64,000 nt of DNA from Rosa chinensis (lineage: Eukaryota; Streptophyta; Magnoliopsida; Rosales; Rosaceae), in contig NC_037090.1 of assembly GCF_002994745.2 (NCBI RefSeq), positions 4,833,501 to 4,897,500 on the forward strand. Direction: 5' to 3'. The notes under the pieces are model-generated. The model did no database searches and was not told where the DNA came from. It saw nothing but the letters and a program-made list of their open reading frames with translations. Below are positions 45,512-57,263 of this stretch, piece by piece (the first letter of the stretch is position 1; every line of letters starts with the position of its first letter). The position numbers and the translations under genes are program-made.

Positions 45512-46027
45512 TGTTAATGTCTAAAAGTCTGGCGGTAGCCGGACCTTAGTCAACGCTGATCCGTTGGGCGGATCGATACTTCTGTTAATGTTGTAGTTCC
45601 CGTTACCTGTCAAGTAGAATACAACGGGCGTCAGAGGGAGACCGCGCTGGGCGGTCTTCAACTCTCCGATGCCTAAGTTAGTCAATGTATTTATGTTGAC
45701 AAAGTAACAGTAGGTAAGTATTGAATGCGTAATTAATGAGGAGAGAGGAGAGAACCTTTTATAGGTGAGGAAGAGACTGATCTTGTCTTTGTTTTCGATG
45801 TGGGACTGATATGCTTCAGTTCTCAGTTTCAGAAGCTTCTGACTCTATCTTGGCGTGGAGCGTGGCGGCGCGTCGCCGGCGATCTGGGGATGGTTCAACG
45901 CTGAGGTTGTAGCCCGCCTGGCGGTGCGTCTACATGTCATTCCTTTAGTTGGAATTAGTACCTTTGGCGGTACAATGAGCGTGGCTCATTATAGCTAATT
46001 ATGCTTGCAAATGTACATGTATGTACA
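45512..46027 (-). repeat. 3' LTR of Tat copy 1
   Basis: 516 bp. On the element's own strand it runs TGTACATACATG ... GACATTAACA. Identical in length to the LTRs at 56748 and 58052. Confidence 0.93.
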
Positions 46028-46041
46028 AGTCCCCCAAGTCC
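46028..46041 (-). promoter_or_regulatory. Polypurine tract of Tat copy 1
   Basis: On the minus strand GGACTTGGGGGACT directly precedes the 3' LTR, the expected position for plus-strand priming. Confidence 0.7.
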
Positions 46042-46609
46042 CCAGTCAAGGAGGGCAATCTTGGTTGGGGAGTTGTTCGGCGGTTTGAAGCGTTTTCTTC
46101 CGCTAGACTTGCAAGAGCATAATTAGCGTCAGTGCGTTGTCAACCGTTGGTTTTACTGATCAAACGCTTTATACCCTTTCGGGTGGGCCCCTGCTGGGCC
46201 CCCCAGGGAGTCCCCCACTCCCCGGCGAAGATAGACCTCCGGATGGTCGGTAATTTGTTTGATGAGGGGGAGCTGAACGGAGCAGAGGGTGTTGGGTAGC
46301 GAGCCCAATGTTTAGCACCCAAATGACGGGGGTCAACGTGCCTGATCAGGGCCGTCGTAGACTGTTTGACTAGTCCCCGTGTCCCGTAGGGACGGTCTGA
46401 CGGTAACGCCGCGTGGCGGTCGTTGTCAGAGTGAGGCGTAGCCTCGGGATTTTCCGTTGGCGGATATCCCCCCGCTAGATGCAGCAGGAAGCAGCGTCCG
46501 ATAGACGTGCCTGGCCGTATTTTTGCAAGATGAAAAGAAAGGTTCCGCCAGCGGTGTGTAGCGAAAGACACCCCGCCTGTAGGGTAGCAAGGGGGAAGTC
46601 CTGCTGGCG

Positions 46610-47210
46610 GGGACTTCGTTTCTTGGAAAATGACAAGGGAGAAGTTCCGCTGGCGGGGTTTGCTCAGCGGAGACTTCGTCTCTTGGAAAATGACAAGGGA
46701 GAAGTTCCGCTGGCGGGGTTTGCTCAGCGGAGACTTCGTCTCTTGGAAAATGACAAGGGAGAAGTTCCGCTGGCTGGGTTTGCTCAGCGGATACTTCGTC
46801 TCTTGGAAAATGACAAGGGAGAAGTTCCTCTGGCTGGGTTTGCTCAGCGGATACTTCGTCTCTTGGAAAGTGACAAGGGAGAAGTTCCGCTGGCGGGGTT
46901 TGCTCAGCGGAGACTTCGTCTCTTGGAAAATGACAAGGGAGAAGTTCCGCTGGCGGGGTTTGCTCAGCGGAGACTTCTTCTCTTGGAAAATGACAAGGGA
47001 GAAGTTCCGCTGGCTGGGTTTGCTCAGCGGATACTTCGTCTCTTGGAAAATGACAAGGGAGAAGTTCCTCTGGCTGGGTTTGCTCAGCGGATACTTCGTC
47101 TCTTGGAAAGTGACAAGGGAGAAGTTCCGCTGGCGGGGTTTGCTCAGCGGAGACTTCGTCTCTTGGAAAATGACAAGGGAGAAGTTCCGCTGGCGGGGTT
47201 TCCGAAGTTG
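46610..47210 (+). repeat. 60-bp tandem repeat array with 240-bp higher-order period
   Basis: Ten units of exactly 60 bp, each containing TGACAAGGGAGAAGTTCC and GGTTTGCTCAGCGGA. Sequence variants mark four unit types (GGCGGGG/GAGAC; GGCTGGG/GATAC; TCCTCTGGCTGGG; GAAAGTGAC). The order A-B-C-D from 46681 is repeated as A-B-C-D from 46921. It lies before the TATA box of the antisense gene. The long open frames across it are an effect of the 60-bp period. Confidence 0.93.
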
Positions 47211-47432
47211 CCCCTTCGGTGGTTAATACGTGTCGAGCCTATAGCGGGTTAGCGTGCGTAGGTTTGTCTGCTAAGCCTGTCCGTCTTCTAGCCTTTAATG
47301 ACAGTAACTGTGGGTTTCGTAACCGAGATGACGCCTCGGGCAATCCGGAGAGTGAGTGGAGACGTACGACACGTGTACGGCTAACAAGTGATGTCGGTTT
47401 GGAGTGGATGGTTGAGGACGCATTGGGGCCGA

Positions 47433-47440
47433 TATAAAAG
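47433..47440 (+). promoter_or_regulatory. TATA box of the antisense gene, Tat copy 1
   Basis: TATAAAAG followed by GGGGG, about 465 bases before the ATG at 47898. The space would hold a leader, possibly with an intron (GAG/GTTGGTATTCGG ... TTTTAG near 47600-47890). Confidence 0.55.
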
Positions 47441-47897
47441 GGGGGAAACTCTGGGGGATTCGACACTTTGTGAAAATTTTGAAAGCTTAGCCACCGTTCG
47501 TCCGAAACCGGAGAAGGAGCCTACCGAAGTTTGGGTATACCACTCCCAGAGAGACGCCGGTCGTAACTGTGCACCACCGTGCCGGAGATTGCATCACTGA
47601 GGTTGGTATTCGGATCTCTGTCTTCTGCTATTTGTTTCTGCTAGTTTCTGGGTTTTGTTGTGTTTGCTTTTCTGGGTGTGTTCTGAGGTGTGAGATGGGG
47701 TTTTTTGTGGGGGGTTGAATGATGGTTGGCCAATGCGTTTAGTGGTTTAGGATTTGGATAGCCGAGTCTGGGTTGAGTGCGTTTGTTTATACTTTGGAGT
47801 TTTCTGGGTTTTGTTCTTGATTATTTTGGCTATATCTGATGCGAGAATAGGCTAGATCTATGTTTGTGCTAACTGCTGTGGGTTTTAGGGTTTTGGG

Positions 47898-50607
47898 ATG
47901 GCTAGCGTTATAGAGATTTCGAGCAGTGAGGATTCCGGGTCTGACGTGTCGCTCAGCGCGGCGGATGGGATTTTTATTGATTCGTTGCGTCCGTCTGCCC
48001 CTGCAGGAACCTCACTGCCAGAAGCGCTAGACGTCGAGCCGCTACAGACCATCCCCTGGGAAGTAGTTATGGGTCGGGGTTCGCGTCCGGAGAGTTCTAA
48101 GGCGGGCGAGGCCGCTGCCGCCAAAGCCAGGCGCGACGAGCGTCTGGCGAGTAATAGTGCTGCCAGCGGCTCCGCTGGGGAGGGAGAAACAGCGGAGCAG
48201 AATGTTGAGTCAGCGTGGTTCCTCCCGGATGGGACAGCCGTTGACGAGGCGGGAGGGGGGATGAGCAGTGCTGCTGTCGCTCGACTGAAGCAGGCGTTCC
48301 GGTTGCCGGGGTCGGTGAAGCTGCGCCCACCGACGGCTGATGAGAAGGCGTCGATTCTCCCGACGGGGTGTGCGGCCGTGCACGAGGCCATATTCCGCCA
48401 AGGAGTGACACTTCCGCTGGTGCCCAATCTCCAAATCCTTGTTTGCGAGTTTGGCCTTGCCTTTGGTCAGATCTGTCCCAACATGTGGTGGTTGATGTTG
48501 GCGATGAACTCCTTGTGGCGCTTGTCGGGGTGCGAGGGGCCTACCGTGGCGGAAGTGCTTCATTTCTACGAGTTAGTATATGTGAAGCGCCAAGGTTGCA
48601 AAGGGCAAGTAAACTTGAGTCGCCGGCAGGGAGCGCCCAAGCTGATCGAGAATCTGAGGGACTCCATGTCCTATTGGCGGGGGACCTTTTGCGTCGCTAC
48701 CGACGGTTGGGAGTACCATGCTAGGTCTAATGAAGAAGGGCCGTCATTTAGGATTAAGTCTGAGTTCCAACCTATTCGAGGTTGGTGTTCGGTGTCCGCT
48801 GAAAATGTTTGGTGTGCTTACATGCTTGAACTTGTATTCTTACTAACGACGTGTCTTTTTTGTGCAGCGGGACTTCGGTATACGCTGACGCGTGAAGAAG
48901 AGTGCCGCGTGGCGAGGATCAGAGGTTGCTGGCGGAACCGAAACTTGCTTGATTTCCGCCTGCTGACTGGTTGGGAGTTATTGGTCGACCTGCGACTAAC
49001 ACGCTCCATTGGTGAGGAGTCTACCCTGTCGTTTCGTTTTATACTATTGAATTGTGTCTGACTGGTGGCTGTCTTCTCTCTGTTTTTTTTTAGAAACTCC
49101 GCCGGGCAACAAATCAAGTCGCGACGCGTTTGAGAAGGCGATGGATCGGGCGGAGATAGAAAATTTTTTGGAGGCCATGTACGCCGAGGGGCTGGCGGCC
49201 CAGGAGACTCTGGTGAACCCGGAGACGTTGGCGTTGAGCCAGTCCGAGGTTCCGGTGGTGATGGCGATGCCGCACCAGTCTCACCTTGGTGAAGATGGTC
49301 TGCCTGTGGTGCAGGCGGGGACACAGACGGTCGGCGGGGATCAGAGGGGAAGTGCTGCGGCCGGGCCTCAGAAGGAGCGGATGCCTGCCCAGAGGCGTGG
49401 TCCTCAGACGGTGGTTCAGCCGGCAGGAGAAGTCATTGTGACGAGGGAGGAACCGCCAGTAAGGGCGACTAGGGCCGCCGCTGGGGGCCAGAGGGCGCTG
49501 GAGAAAAAGCGCCGGACGGCTGAGTCTCCTGACGAGGAAGAGGGAGAAGAGGTGGAGGTGGTTGGGGCCCGCCGACAGAAGAAGGCCCGCCAAGCTCCTG
49601 CAACAACTGCGACGGTGGAGGGAGAGGCGCCCGCCGTCAGCGATCTGGACTCCTTCGCCGAGTATGCGGCATTCATGACAGAAGGGGAGCGGGAGTTCCT
49701 CTTCCATCTGTGTGAGCGGCTGGGGTTCGGGGGTCTGGCGGGCATATCGCGCCCGACGGCAATTGACCAATCGCCCTTCAGCTCGGCGTTTGGTCAAATA
49801 TCGGCGGGGTTACACGATATGTTCGTGGCGGCGTCAAAGCAGCCCCGGGTTGAGGAAGAGCTCAAGGGAGAAATCGGAGGTCTCCAGAGGGAGCTGGCGG
49901 AGGCCAAGGAGAGACTGGCGGAGCTCGAGCGGGGACTGGTCAAGGCGGCATGTGATTATGCGGACGCCCGCGGCAAGCTTAATGCGGCCATTCGGCGGGA
50001 TCTGGAGAGGAATGAACACGTCTCCAAGTTAGAGCAGGAGATCGGGCTGCTGCAGGAGCGGATAGCCGCTAAAGACAAGAAGCTCATTATAGTGCAGCGG
50101 GAGTCCGCCGAAAGGATGGCCGAAATGAAGCGGCTGGGGGGTGAGGTTACCCGCTTGAGAGCTGAGGGGAGCACCGCTGCGGCCGCTGCTGTTGAAGCAT
50201 TCAAGCAGTCGGCGGAGTTTAAGAAGACACTGACCGAAGCGGCGAAGTCTGGGGCCCGGGCCAATATAGATATGTTGAAGCGGAAGGGTGCCATTGACTT
50301 TGTAAAGGCGTCACAGCCTGACGTGCCGCCGGTCGATAGTGTCCGCGCGGAGACAGAAGTCGTGCCTGCCCCAGCTGTAGGTACTCATTCGGGCAGCGGG
50401 GAAAGTGGCCCACATCCGACGGAAGGGTCGCAGCAAACTCCCCGGCAGACCCCGTCGGAGGTGTCACGTGCCGGATTTCTGGAGGCACACACCCGGGCCG
50501 ACGGCACCATAGAGACCCCCAGTCCGACCGCCCGAGGGTCTGATCAAGCGAGCCGATCGGTCGCGCCGCCAGTCGCTGAAGCTGCCGAGGCCGAAGCCAA
50601 CCGCTGA
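47898..50607 (+). CDS. Antisense accessory gene of the Tat retrotransposon (Transposase_28-like, three exons)
   Basis: Read on the strand opposite to gag-pol. Three exons, 47898-48780, 48868-49011 and 49094-50607, join in phase to 846 codons; borders are CGAG/GTTGG...GTGCAG, ATTG/GTGAGG...TTTTAG. The first exon has an acidic start (MASVIEISSSEDSGSDVS), a disordered stretch, and then a folded region with FRQGVTLPLVPNLQILVCEF and FYELVYVKRQGC. This is the type annotated in plants as 'putative gypsy type transposon' (Pfam PF04195). Exon 3 encodes a long charged coiled coil (LQRELAEAKERLAELERGLV ...) and a Pro/Ser-rich tail. The role is unknown. An AATAAA lies 80 bases after the stop. The same splice borders occur in copy 2, which supports real splicing. 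Confidence 0.82.
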
Positions 50608-50686
50608 ACCTATCTGAGACCTCCAAAGTTTTTTTTTTTTTTTTGTGTAGCCGCTGGGGCACCTTTGTTTGTAAAGAAGTTTGTGG

Positions 50687-50692
50687 AATAAA
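50687..50692 (+). terminator. Polyadenylation signal of the antisense gene
   Basis: AATAAA, 80 bases after the TGA at 50607 and before the convergent end of gag-pol at 51013. The equivalent place in copy 2 also has AATAAA (about 63131). Confidence 0.5.
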
Positions 50693-51012
50693 GTAAATTT
50701 CTGACTTGGTTTGGTATGATGTGTGTGTAGCATTTTGAGTTATATTTTTCTTTTGTCGATCAATGGAACATTAAAGGAATTAAGATTGGCCCAAGTGCAC
50801 TACGTAGCGGACGGGGTCCGCCGACGATTGCTGGCGTTGCCAGTTGCCCTTAGTGCTAGACTTGGTAACAATGGTTTGAATAATTCCTCGTTTCATTGAT
50901 GGCTGACTGATCAGCGTACAAAAGTGGGGTAGTACCCGTTGGGTAGCTTCCCTTAGCTAAATATTGGAACAAAAATTTAGCTAAGTCAAGATGCGCATGG
51001 GTAGCGGTCTGA

Positions 51013-54000
51013 CTATTTGTAATAATACCGAAGGTGTTCAGTATTCCAAGGGCGGGCCGAAATGACGCCGTCCTTGTCCATTAGGTAGAAGGTGCCTGGG
51101 CTAACGACTTCCACAATTTTGTACGGGCCCTCCCAAGTTGGGCGGAGTTTTGTCGGTGGCGGAATGACTTCCTTCATGACCGAGTCCCCTAGTTGGAGGT
51201 TCCGGGCCCTGACTCTGGCGTTGTAAAAACGTGATACCCGTTGCTTGTTTTGTAGATTGTGTAAATGGGCCTTGAGTCTTTTCTCTTCTAGGAGGTCCCT
51301 GTCCAAGTTGACGCCGGCGCCGTTGGTTTCTGGGCAGTAGCCTTCGACTCTAGCGGTAGGTTGAGTAACCTCAATGGGTAAGACAGCCTCTGTGCCGAAC
51401 ATCATACAAAAAGGAGTTTCTCCGGTGGCGGAGGTTGGAGTTGTTCGGATGGCCCACAGGACCTCTGGGAGTCTTTCCGCCCATAAACCTTTGGCGTCGT
51501 CGAGCTTCTTTTTTAGTAACTTTTTGATTATCTTGTTTGCCGCTTCGACCTGACCGTTGGTCTGGGGGTGGGCGACAGATGCAAATCTCAACTTGGTGCC
51601 TAGGTTGGTGGTGAAGGAGATGAGCTCGTCATTGTTGAACTGTGTGCCGTTGTCTGTGATGATTGTGTGTGGGACATCGTAGCGGCAATAGATATTTTTC
51701 CAAAGGAAGTGAATTACCTTGGCGGTAGTTATTGCCGTCAGCGGCTCCGCCTCTATCCACTTGCTGTTGTAATCAATGGCAACAATGATGTATTTGAATT
51801 GACCTTTGGCAGTCTGGAACTTTCCCATCAGGTCAAGGCCCCACGTGGCATGAATCCATGGGCCCACGATGACTGACAGTGGTTCCGCTGGTGCGTGTGG
51901 GAGATCTGCAAACTGTTGGCATTTGTGGCAAGACCTCGAAATCCGCCGGGCGTCATCGCCAAGTGTGGGCCAGAAGTAGCCTTGTCGCATTGTGCGGTTG
52001 GTCAGGGATCTGGCGCCCGAGTGGTTTCCGCATTCCCCGCCATGGATTTCAGTTAGGACAACCCTTCCCTCCTCTGGGGTTAGACAGCGGAGGTTAGGAT
52101 GGGTGAATCCCTGGCGGTAGAGTTTGCCGTGCTGGATGTTGTAGCGGGTTGCTCTTCGCTGGAGCTGTCTTGCCTGGACCTTATCATCTGGCAACGTTCC
52201 GTTGCGCTTATATGTGATGATCTCGTCCATCCAGCTGGGGTTGACCTGAACGTTGAAGATTTCCGCCAGGGTCTTTGTAATACTTGGCTTGTCCAGGCAC
52301 TCCACCCTTGTGTCCGCTGGACTCTGATGTGGTTGGGCGGTTGCCAGTCTCGCCAGTGAATCAGCCTTAGCGTTCTTTTCCCTGGGGATCTGTGTGATTG
52401 TATGGAATTTGAACTTTTTTAGCAACGTTTTGACGTACCCCAAATATGCTGCTAACTGCTGGTCCTTGGCTTGGAAGCTGTCGTTGACTTGGTTGACTAC
52501 TAGTTGGGAGTCGCTGAATATGTTGACGCTGTCAGCTCCTGAGTCAATGGCGAGGAGTAGGCCGGCGATGAGCGCCTCGTACTCCGCCATATTGTTTGAA
52601 GCTTTGAAGTTGAATTTCAATGCGTACTCTGCGTTCAGTCCCCCGGGTCCGGTTAAGATGACTCCGGCGCCGCTGGCCTTGGCACAGGCGGAGCCGTCCA
52701 CATGTAGGTCCCAATCTGACTGTGGGGGAGTTGCCTCTGTATTGGTTACTATTTCTGTTCCGTGCATTGTTTGAGTATCCGGTTCCGGCTGACGCTCAGT
52801 AAGTTCAGCGATGAAGTCTGCTACTGCCTGGCCCTTCATGGCGGTTCTTGGCTTGTATTCTATGTCAAATTCGCTGAGCTCAATTGCCCACTTACTGAGG
52901 CGTCCTGAGTGTTCAGGGTTCTGCATCACCTGCCTCAGCGGTTGGTTGGTTAACACATGGATCGTGTGAGCTTGGAAATATTGCCTGAGGCGTCTGGCGG
53001 CAACGATAAGTGCGAGGGCCAGCTGTTCCAACGGTGAATATCTTGTTTCTGCTCCGTTCATGCCTCTGCCGGCGTAGAACACTGGGAGTTCATCCTGGCC
53101 TTCCCGCCGAACAATGGCGCAACTTATTGCCGTTGCCGAGACCGCCAAGTATATGAATAATGTCTCTCCTTGCACAGGGACAGAAAGGAGAGGGACCGCC
53201 GCCAGATATTCTTTTAGGCTCTGGAACGCCGCCTGACACTCTGGGTTCCAGTCGATGACCTTCTTGTGAGTTGTTTTGAGGAGTTTGAAGAATGGGGCGC
53301 ACTTGTCAGTAAGTCGAGAGATGAATCGAGAGAGGGCGGTTAACTTGCCTTGGAGACACTGGACGTCTACCTTATACTTCGGGTCCGCTAGGTTAAGGAT
53401 GGCATGTATCTTGTCTGGGTTAGCCTCGATACCTCGCTCGCTGACGATGTAACCCAGAAATTTGCTAGCGGTGACTGCAAAGAAACATTTTTCTGGTTTG
53501 AGGCGCATACCATAGGCCAGGAGGATGGTTACTATGATCCTGAGGTTTGCCACATGTCCACTGGCCTTTATGCTCTTAACTAGCATGTCATCCACATAGA
53601 CCTCGATAATTTTTCCCAGATGCTCAGCGAACATGGCGTTCATCAACCGCTGATAAGTTGCATCGGCGTTCTTCAGACCAAAAGGCATGACATTGTAGCA
53701 GTAGAGGCCTTTGTCGGTGGTGAAGGTGGTGCATTCTTGGTCGCTGGGGTGCATCTTGATCTGATTGTACCCGGAGAAGGCGTCCATCATGCTGAGGAGT
53801 TCGTGTCCGGCGGTTGCATCGACCAGCTGATCGATTCGAGGTAGCGGGAAACTATCCTTTGGGCATGCCTTGTTTAGATTTTTGAAGTCGACGCACATCC
53901 GCCACTTGCCGCTGGGCTTTTTTACCATTACCAGATTTGAGATCCACTGAGGGTAGATGACCTGGCGGATGAATCCAATGTCCCGTAGTTTGGCGACCTC

Positions 54001-56694
54001 CTGTCCGATTGCCTGGTACTTTTCCTCGTCAAAAGCCCTCCGCTTCTGCTTGATGGGATAAAAGGAAGGTTTGATGGTTAGCTTATGAGTGATTATTTCA
54101 GCGGAGATGCCAGGCATGTCCGCATAGGACCATGCAAAGACGGTGGCGTTGTCACGTAGGAACTGAGTGAGTTCTGCCTCCACCTCTGGGCCCAGTTGGG
54201 CGCCTATGCGGACCGTCCTCTCCGGATGTTCGTCTGAGATGCAGACGACCTTCAGCGACGTGTCCGGGTTGACCGGCTCCTTCATTACATATTTCTTCTC
54301 CTCATCTCTAGGATCCTCAAAGATATTCGGTGATGGTGGGTCATTACCCACTGTCAGGATTTCATGGCGGCGCGTCGAACGCGCTACAGTTGTTGAATAG
54401 CATTCTTGTGCCAGCTGCTGGCTTCCCCTTACACAGCCTGTGCCGTTGGGCGTGGGGAACTTCATGAGAAGCATGTATCCGGCAATGATGCACTTGAGCT
54501 TATTAAGCGCCGGTCGACCAATGATGGCGTTGTACGAACTGAAACAGTCGACAATGATGAACTCCGTGTGCACCTCCGCCATACAGGGACTAGTGCCAAT
54601 AACTAGTCGCATGTAATCTGACCCTAGTGGTTGTGTGATGTCACCGGAGAAGCTGAGCAGTGGCTCGTGATCCTGGAGTAGTTTCCTGTTCCGCTTGAGA
54701 TGGTCGTAGCAACCGCTGAAGATGACGTTGACAGCGGACCCGCTATCCACCAAGATTCTTCCCACCGAGAATTTGCCAAGAATGGCATCGACCAAGAATG
54801 GGTCGTCATGGGGTAAATGTACTCCGCGCGACCAAGAATTGGCGGATCTTTCGTAGCGGATGTTGCAAACTTCCTTCGGGTGGTTGGCACGTTCATATCG
54901 CTTTCTTACCCTGTGAGATATATTGGTGATTGGAGCACCGCCATCGATGGTATTGATGCGGCCCAAGGTTTCAACGTTGGCAATCACTGGTGGTGGTTGG
55001 CGCACCTTGAACTGCTCTAACCTGCCGTCACGGTACAAAGTCTCAATGGCCGTTTTGAGAGCATTGCAGCTGTTTGTATTGTGGCCGCTGTCCGCTTGGT
55101 ATTTGCACCACTTGCCAGTGTTCCTGGGTTTGCCTGTTTTTGGGTACTTTGGAGGGGGTGGCGGTGGTATCTGATCCTTGCACTGATTGTAGATATCTTC
55201 GTATGAGGCCGTTAGGACCGTGAAAACTGCGTACCGCTGCGAGGATTCCGCCTGCTTGCTGCAGTTATCCCCATGAGCTGGGCGGTTTCCCTTGTAATAA
55301 TGCTGCCCCTTCTGCCGCTTGGTTTGGTGGTGGCCCTGCTGCCATTCCCTTTTCTTATCAGTTGGCGGTGCTGAGGGGGGCTTGTCAGCGGTTTCCTGAT
55401 GACTGGTAGATGGTTGTGCTGACTTTGCTGCCGTTGCTGGCGGTGGGGTCTCTCCATATGTAATGAATTCCGCCTGGGCGTGAATGACCGCCTCGCTCAT
55501 GACGTGGTCGTACGTTGCATTGGGATGGTTGTAATTGAGGTGATAGAGGAACGGTCCCTTGAGGAGTCCCTTCCTGAAGGCCGCCGATGCCATAGTCTTG
55601 TCTAGGTCGCGGCATTGAGATGCTGCCGCCCGCCACCTGGTGACAAAGGCCTTCAGTGATTCGTCCTCCCCCTGTTTAACGCCGAAAAGTTGACTTGTAT
55701 TGTGATGTCCGGCGGACAGTAAGATGAAGCGGGAGAGGAAAGCATGCGACAGTGCATGGAATGAGCCGACAGACCCTGGCGGACATTCGAAAAACCAGTT
55801 CATTGCTTCGCCGTCCAACGTTTCACTGAATAGATGTCATAAGGTGGCGTCGTCGAACCCCTTGTTGTTGGTGACCTTCTTGAAGGTGTCCATGTGGACA
55901 AAGGGATCGGTCATTCCGCCGTAAGGTGGCATCTTTGGGGTTTTTGCATATGCCGGTCTAACAGCCTGCAGGATCGCGGCGGAAAAGGGGCCGGGTCTGG
56001 AAGTGAATAGCGGGTTCCGAGCTGACGCCAGGACGCCTGTTTCCGCCCTGATCAACCTCTGCTCCAGTTGGTGCATCCTATCCAATAGCTGGGCGGTTGC
56101 ATCACCGGCGGAATCGGCCTGACTGGCCTGCCGAGTTGGCCTTCGCCTAGGTATGGGCGGATCACCCTCAGTCCTTGCCCTGGCATTCGAGCGGTTGTCG
56201 TGCGGAAGTGATTCCGCCACCTGCTCTAACACTAGTTGGGGTATGGGCGGCGGCCCCATTCCTGACAACCCTGGTGGGCTCAGCCGTACATGCATTTGTA
56301 AGACCGGCCCTGGCGTCATCGTGTCGGTGCTGGGTCGACTACGCCTGGTGCTGCGTGACTGCTCGCTTTGTGCCGGGCGGTTGGTGGCAGCCAAAGTGTT
56401 TTTTAGTTCCTCGAAACGTGCCATGAGCGCAGCCATCTGTGCCTGGGCCTCAGCCTTCTCTTTGCGCTCCTCCTCACGCTCCCTATTTGCCTTATGAAGA
56501 TCCGCCAGTGCTATCTCGTACATGGTGAAGAGATCCCTGCCTGACGGGTGGCTGCTGCCTGGATTTGCCTCGCCGCCGGGGTTGGCTGGGGTTGTGAATA
56601 GTGCGCGGTTAACGCCGATCGCGGGGTCGGAGGGTTGTGGAATGGCGGGGAACCCTGCCTGCTCCTCAGCGTTTCCCCCGCTATCGTTAGTCAT
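51013..56694 (-). pseudogene. Tat-lineage gag-pol polyprotein, one in-frame stop
   Basis: One minus-strand frame runs from ATG 56694 to the stop at 51013, broken only by TGA at 55837-55839. The upstream part (285 codons) is the gag N-terminus with a charged helix. Numbered from the Met at 55818, the downstream part has the gag core (1-120), a variant zinc knuckle (C238...C251) and an aspartic protease LVDSGSA (358-360). Reverse transcriptase with YVDD (741-744) and RNase H (about 890-1000) follow. A second RNase H follows at about 1036-1160 (HVDGSACAKASG, FSDSQLV). The integrase has an HHCC finger (about 1259-1300) and the D1329, D1389, E1425 triad. The second RNase H is diagnostic of Tat. 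All pol motifs look intact, so only the gag stop marks it as defective. Confidence 0.95.
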
Positions 56695-56728
56695 GGTGAT
56701 TGTAGCGGGATGACCTTTTGTTCAAAGA

Positions 56729-56746
56729 TTCCCACAGACGGCGCCA
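56729..56746 (-). promoter_or_regulatory. Primer-binding site of Tat copy 1
   Basis: On the minus strand TGGCGCCGTCTGTGGGAA starts one base after the 5' LTR end (GACATTAACA). The first nine bases match a tRNA-Asp 3' end; the rest diverges. Confidence 0.7.
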
Positions 56747-56747
56747 A

Positions 56748-57263
56748 TGTTAATGTCTAAAAGTCTGGCGGTAGCCGGACCTTAGTCAACGCTGATCCGT
56801 TGGGCGGATCGATACTTCTGTTAATGTTGTAGTTCCCGTTACCTGTCAAGTAGAATACAACGGGCGTCAGAGGGAGACCGCGCTGGGCGGTCTTCAACTC
56901 TCCGATGCCTAAGTTAGTCAATGTATTTATGTTGAGAAAGTAACAGTAGGTAAGTATTGAATGCGTAATTAATGAGGAGAGAGGAGAGAACCTTTTATAG
57001 GTGAGGAAGAGACTGATCTTGTCTTTGTTTTCGATGTGGGACTGATATGCTTCAGTTCTCAGTTTCAGAAGCTTCTGACGCTATCTTGGCGTGGCGCGTG
57101 GCGGCGCGTCGCCGGCGATCTGGGGATGGTCCAACGCTGAGGTTGTAGCTCGCCTGGCGGTGCGTCTACATGTCATTCCTTTAGTTGGAATTAGTACCTT
57201 TGGCGGTACAATGAGCGTGGCTCATTATAGCTAATTATGCTTGCAAATGTACATGTATGTACA
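56748..57263 (-). repeat. 5' LTR of Tat copy 1
   Basis: 516 bp. It differs from the 3' LTR at about five positions, for example GTTGAGAAAG here against GTTGACAAAG at left. Confidence 0.93.

Larger units (their letters stand above)
45512..57263 (-). mobile_element. Complete Ty3/gypsy Tat-lineage retrotransposon, copy 1
   Basis: 11,752 bp, flanked by identical CCTCC duplications (45507-45511 and 57264-57268). LTRs of 516 bp lie at both ends and differ at about five positions by eye, so insertion was recent. Gag-pol reads on the minus strand. A second RNase H domain and a long gene antisense to gag-pol near the 3' LTR are marks of the Tat clade. One stop codon interrupts gag. Confidence 0.95.

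Noticed and set aside
46140..46571. Minus-strand ORF near the Tat 3' LTR, with a counterpart at 58680-59198
   Set aside because: GC-rich stretch before the repeats; no known domain, and its reading differs between the copies.
46479..47252. Long plus-strand ORF of about 257 codons with repeated LLENDKGEVPLAGFAQR, and a similar ORF in another frame
   Set aside because: It lies wholly in the 60-bp tandem array; a unit divisible by three keeps any stop-free frame open. No start context or domain.
48097..50662. Several minus-strand ORFs of 90-230 codons opposite the antisense Tat gene
   Set aside because: They are shadows of the GC-rich plus-strand exons; arginine- and proline-rich with no motifs.
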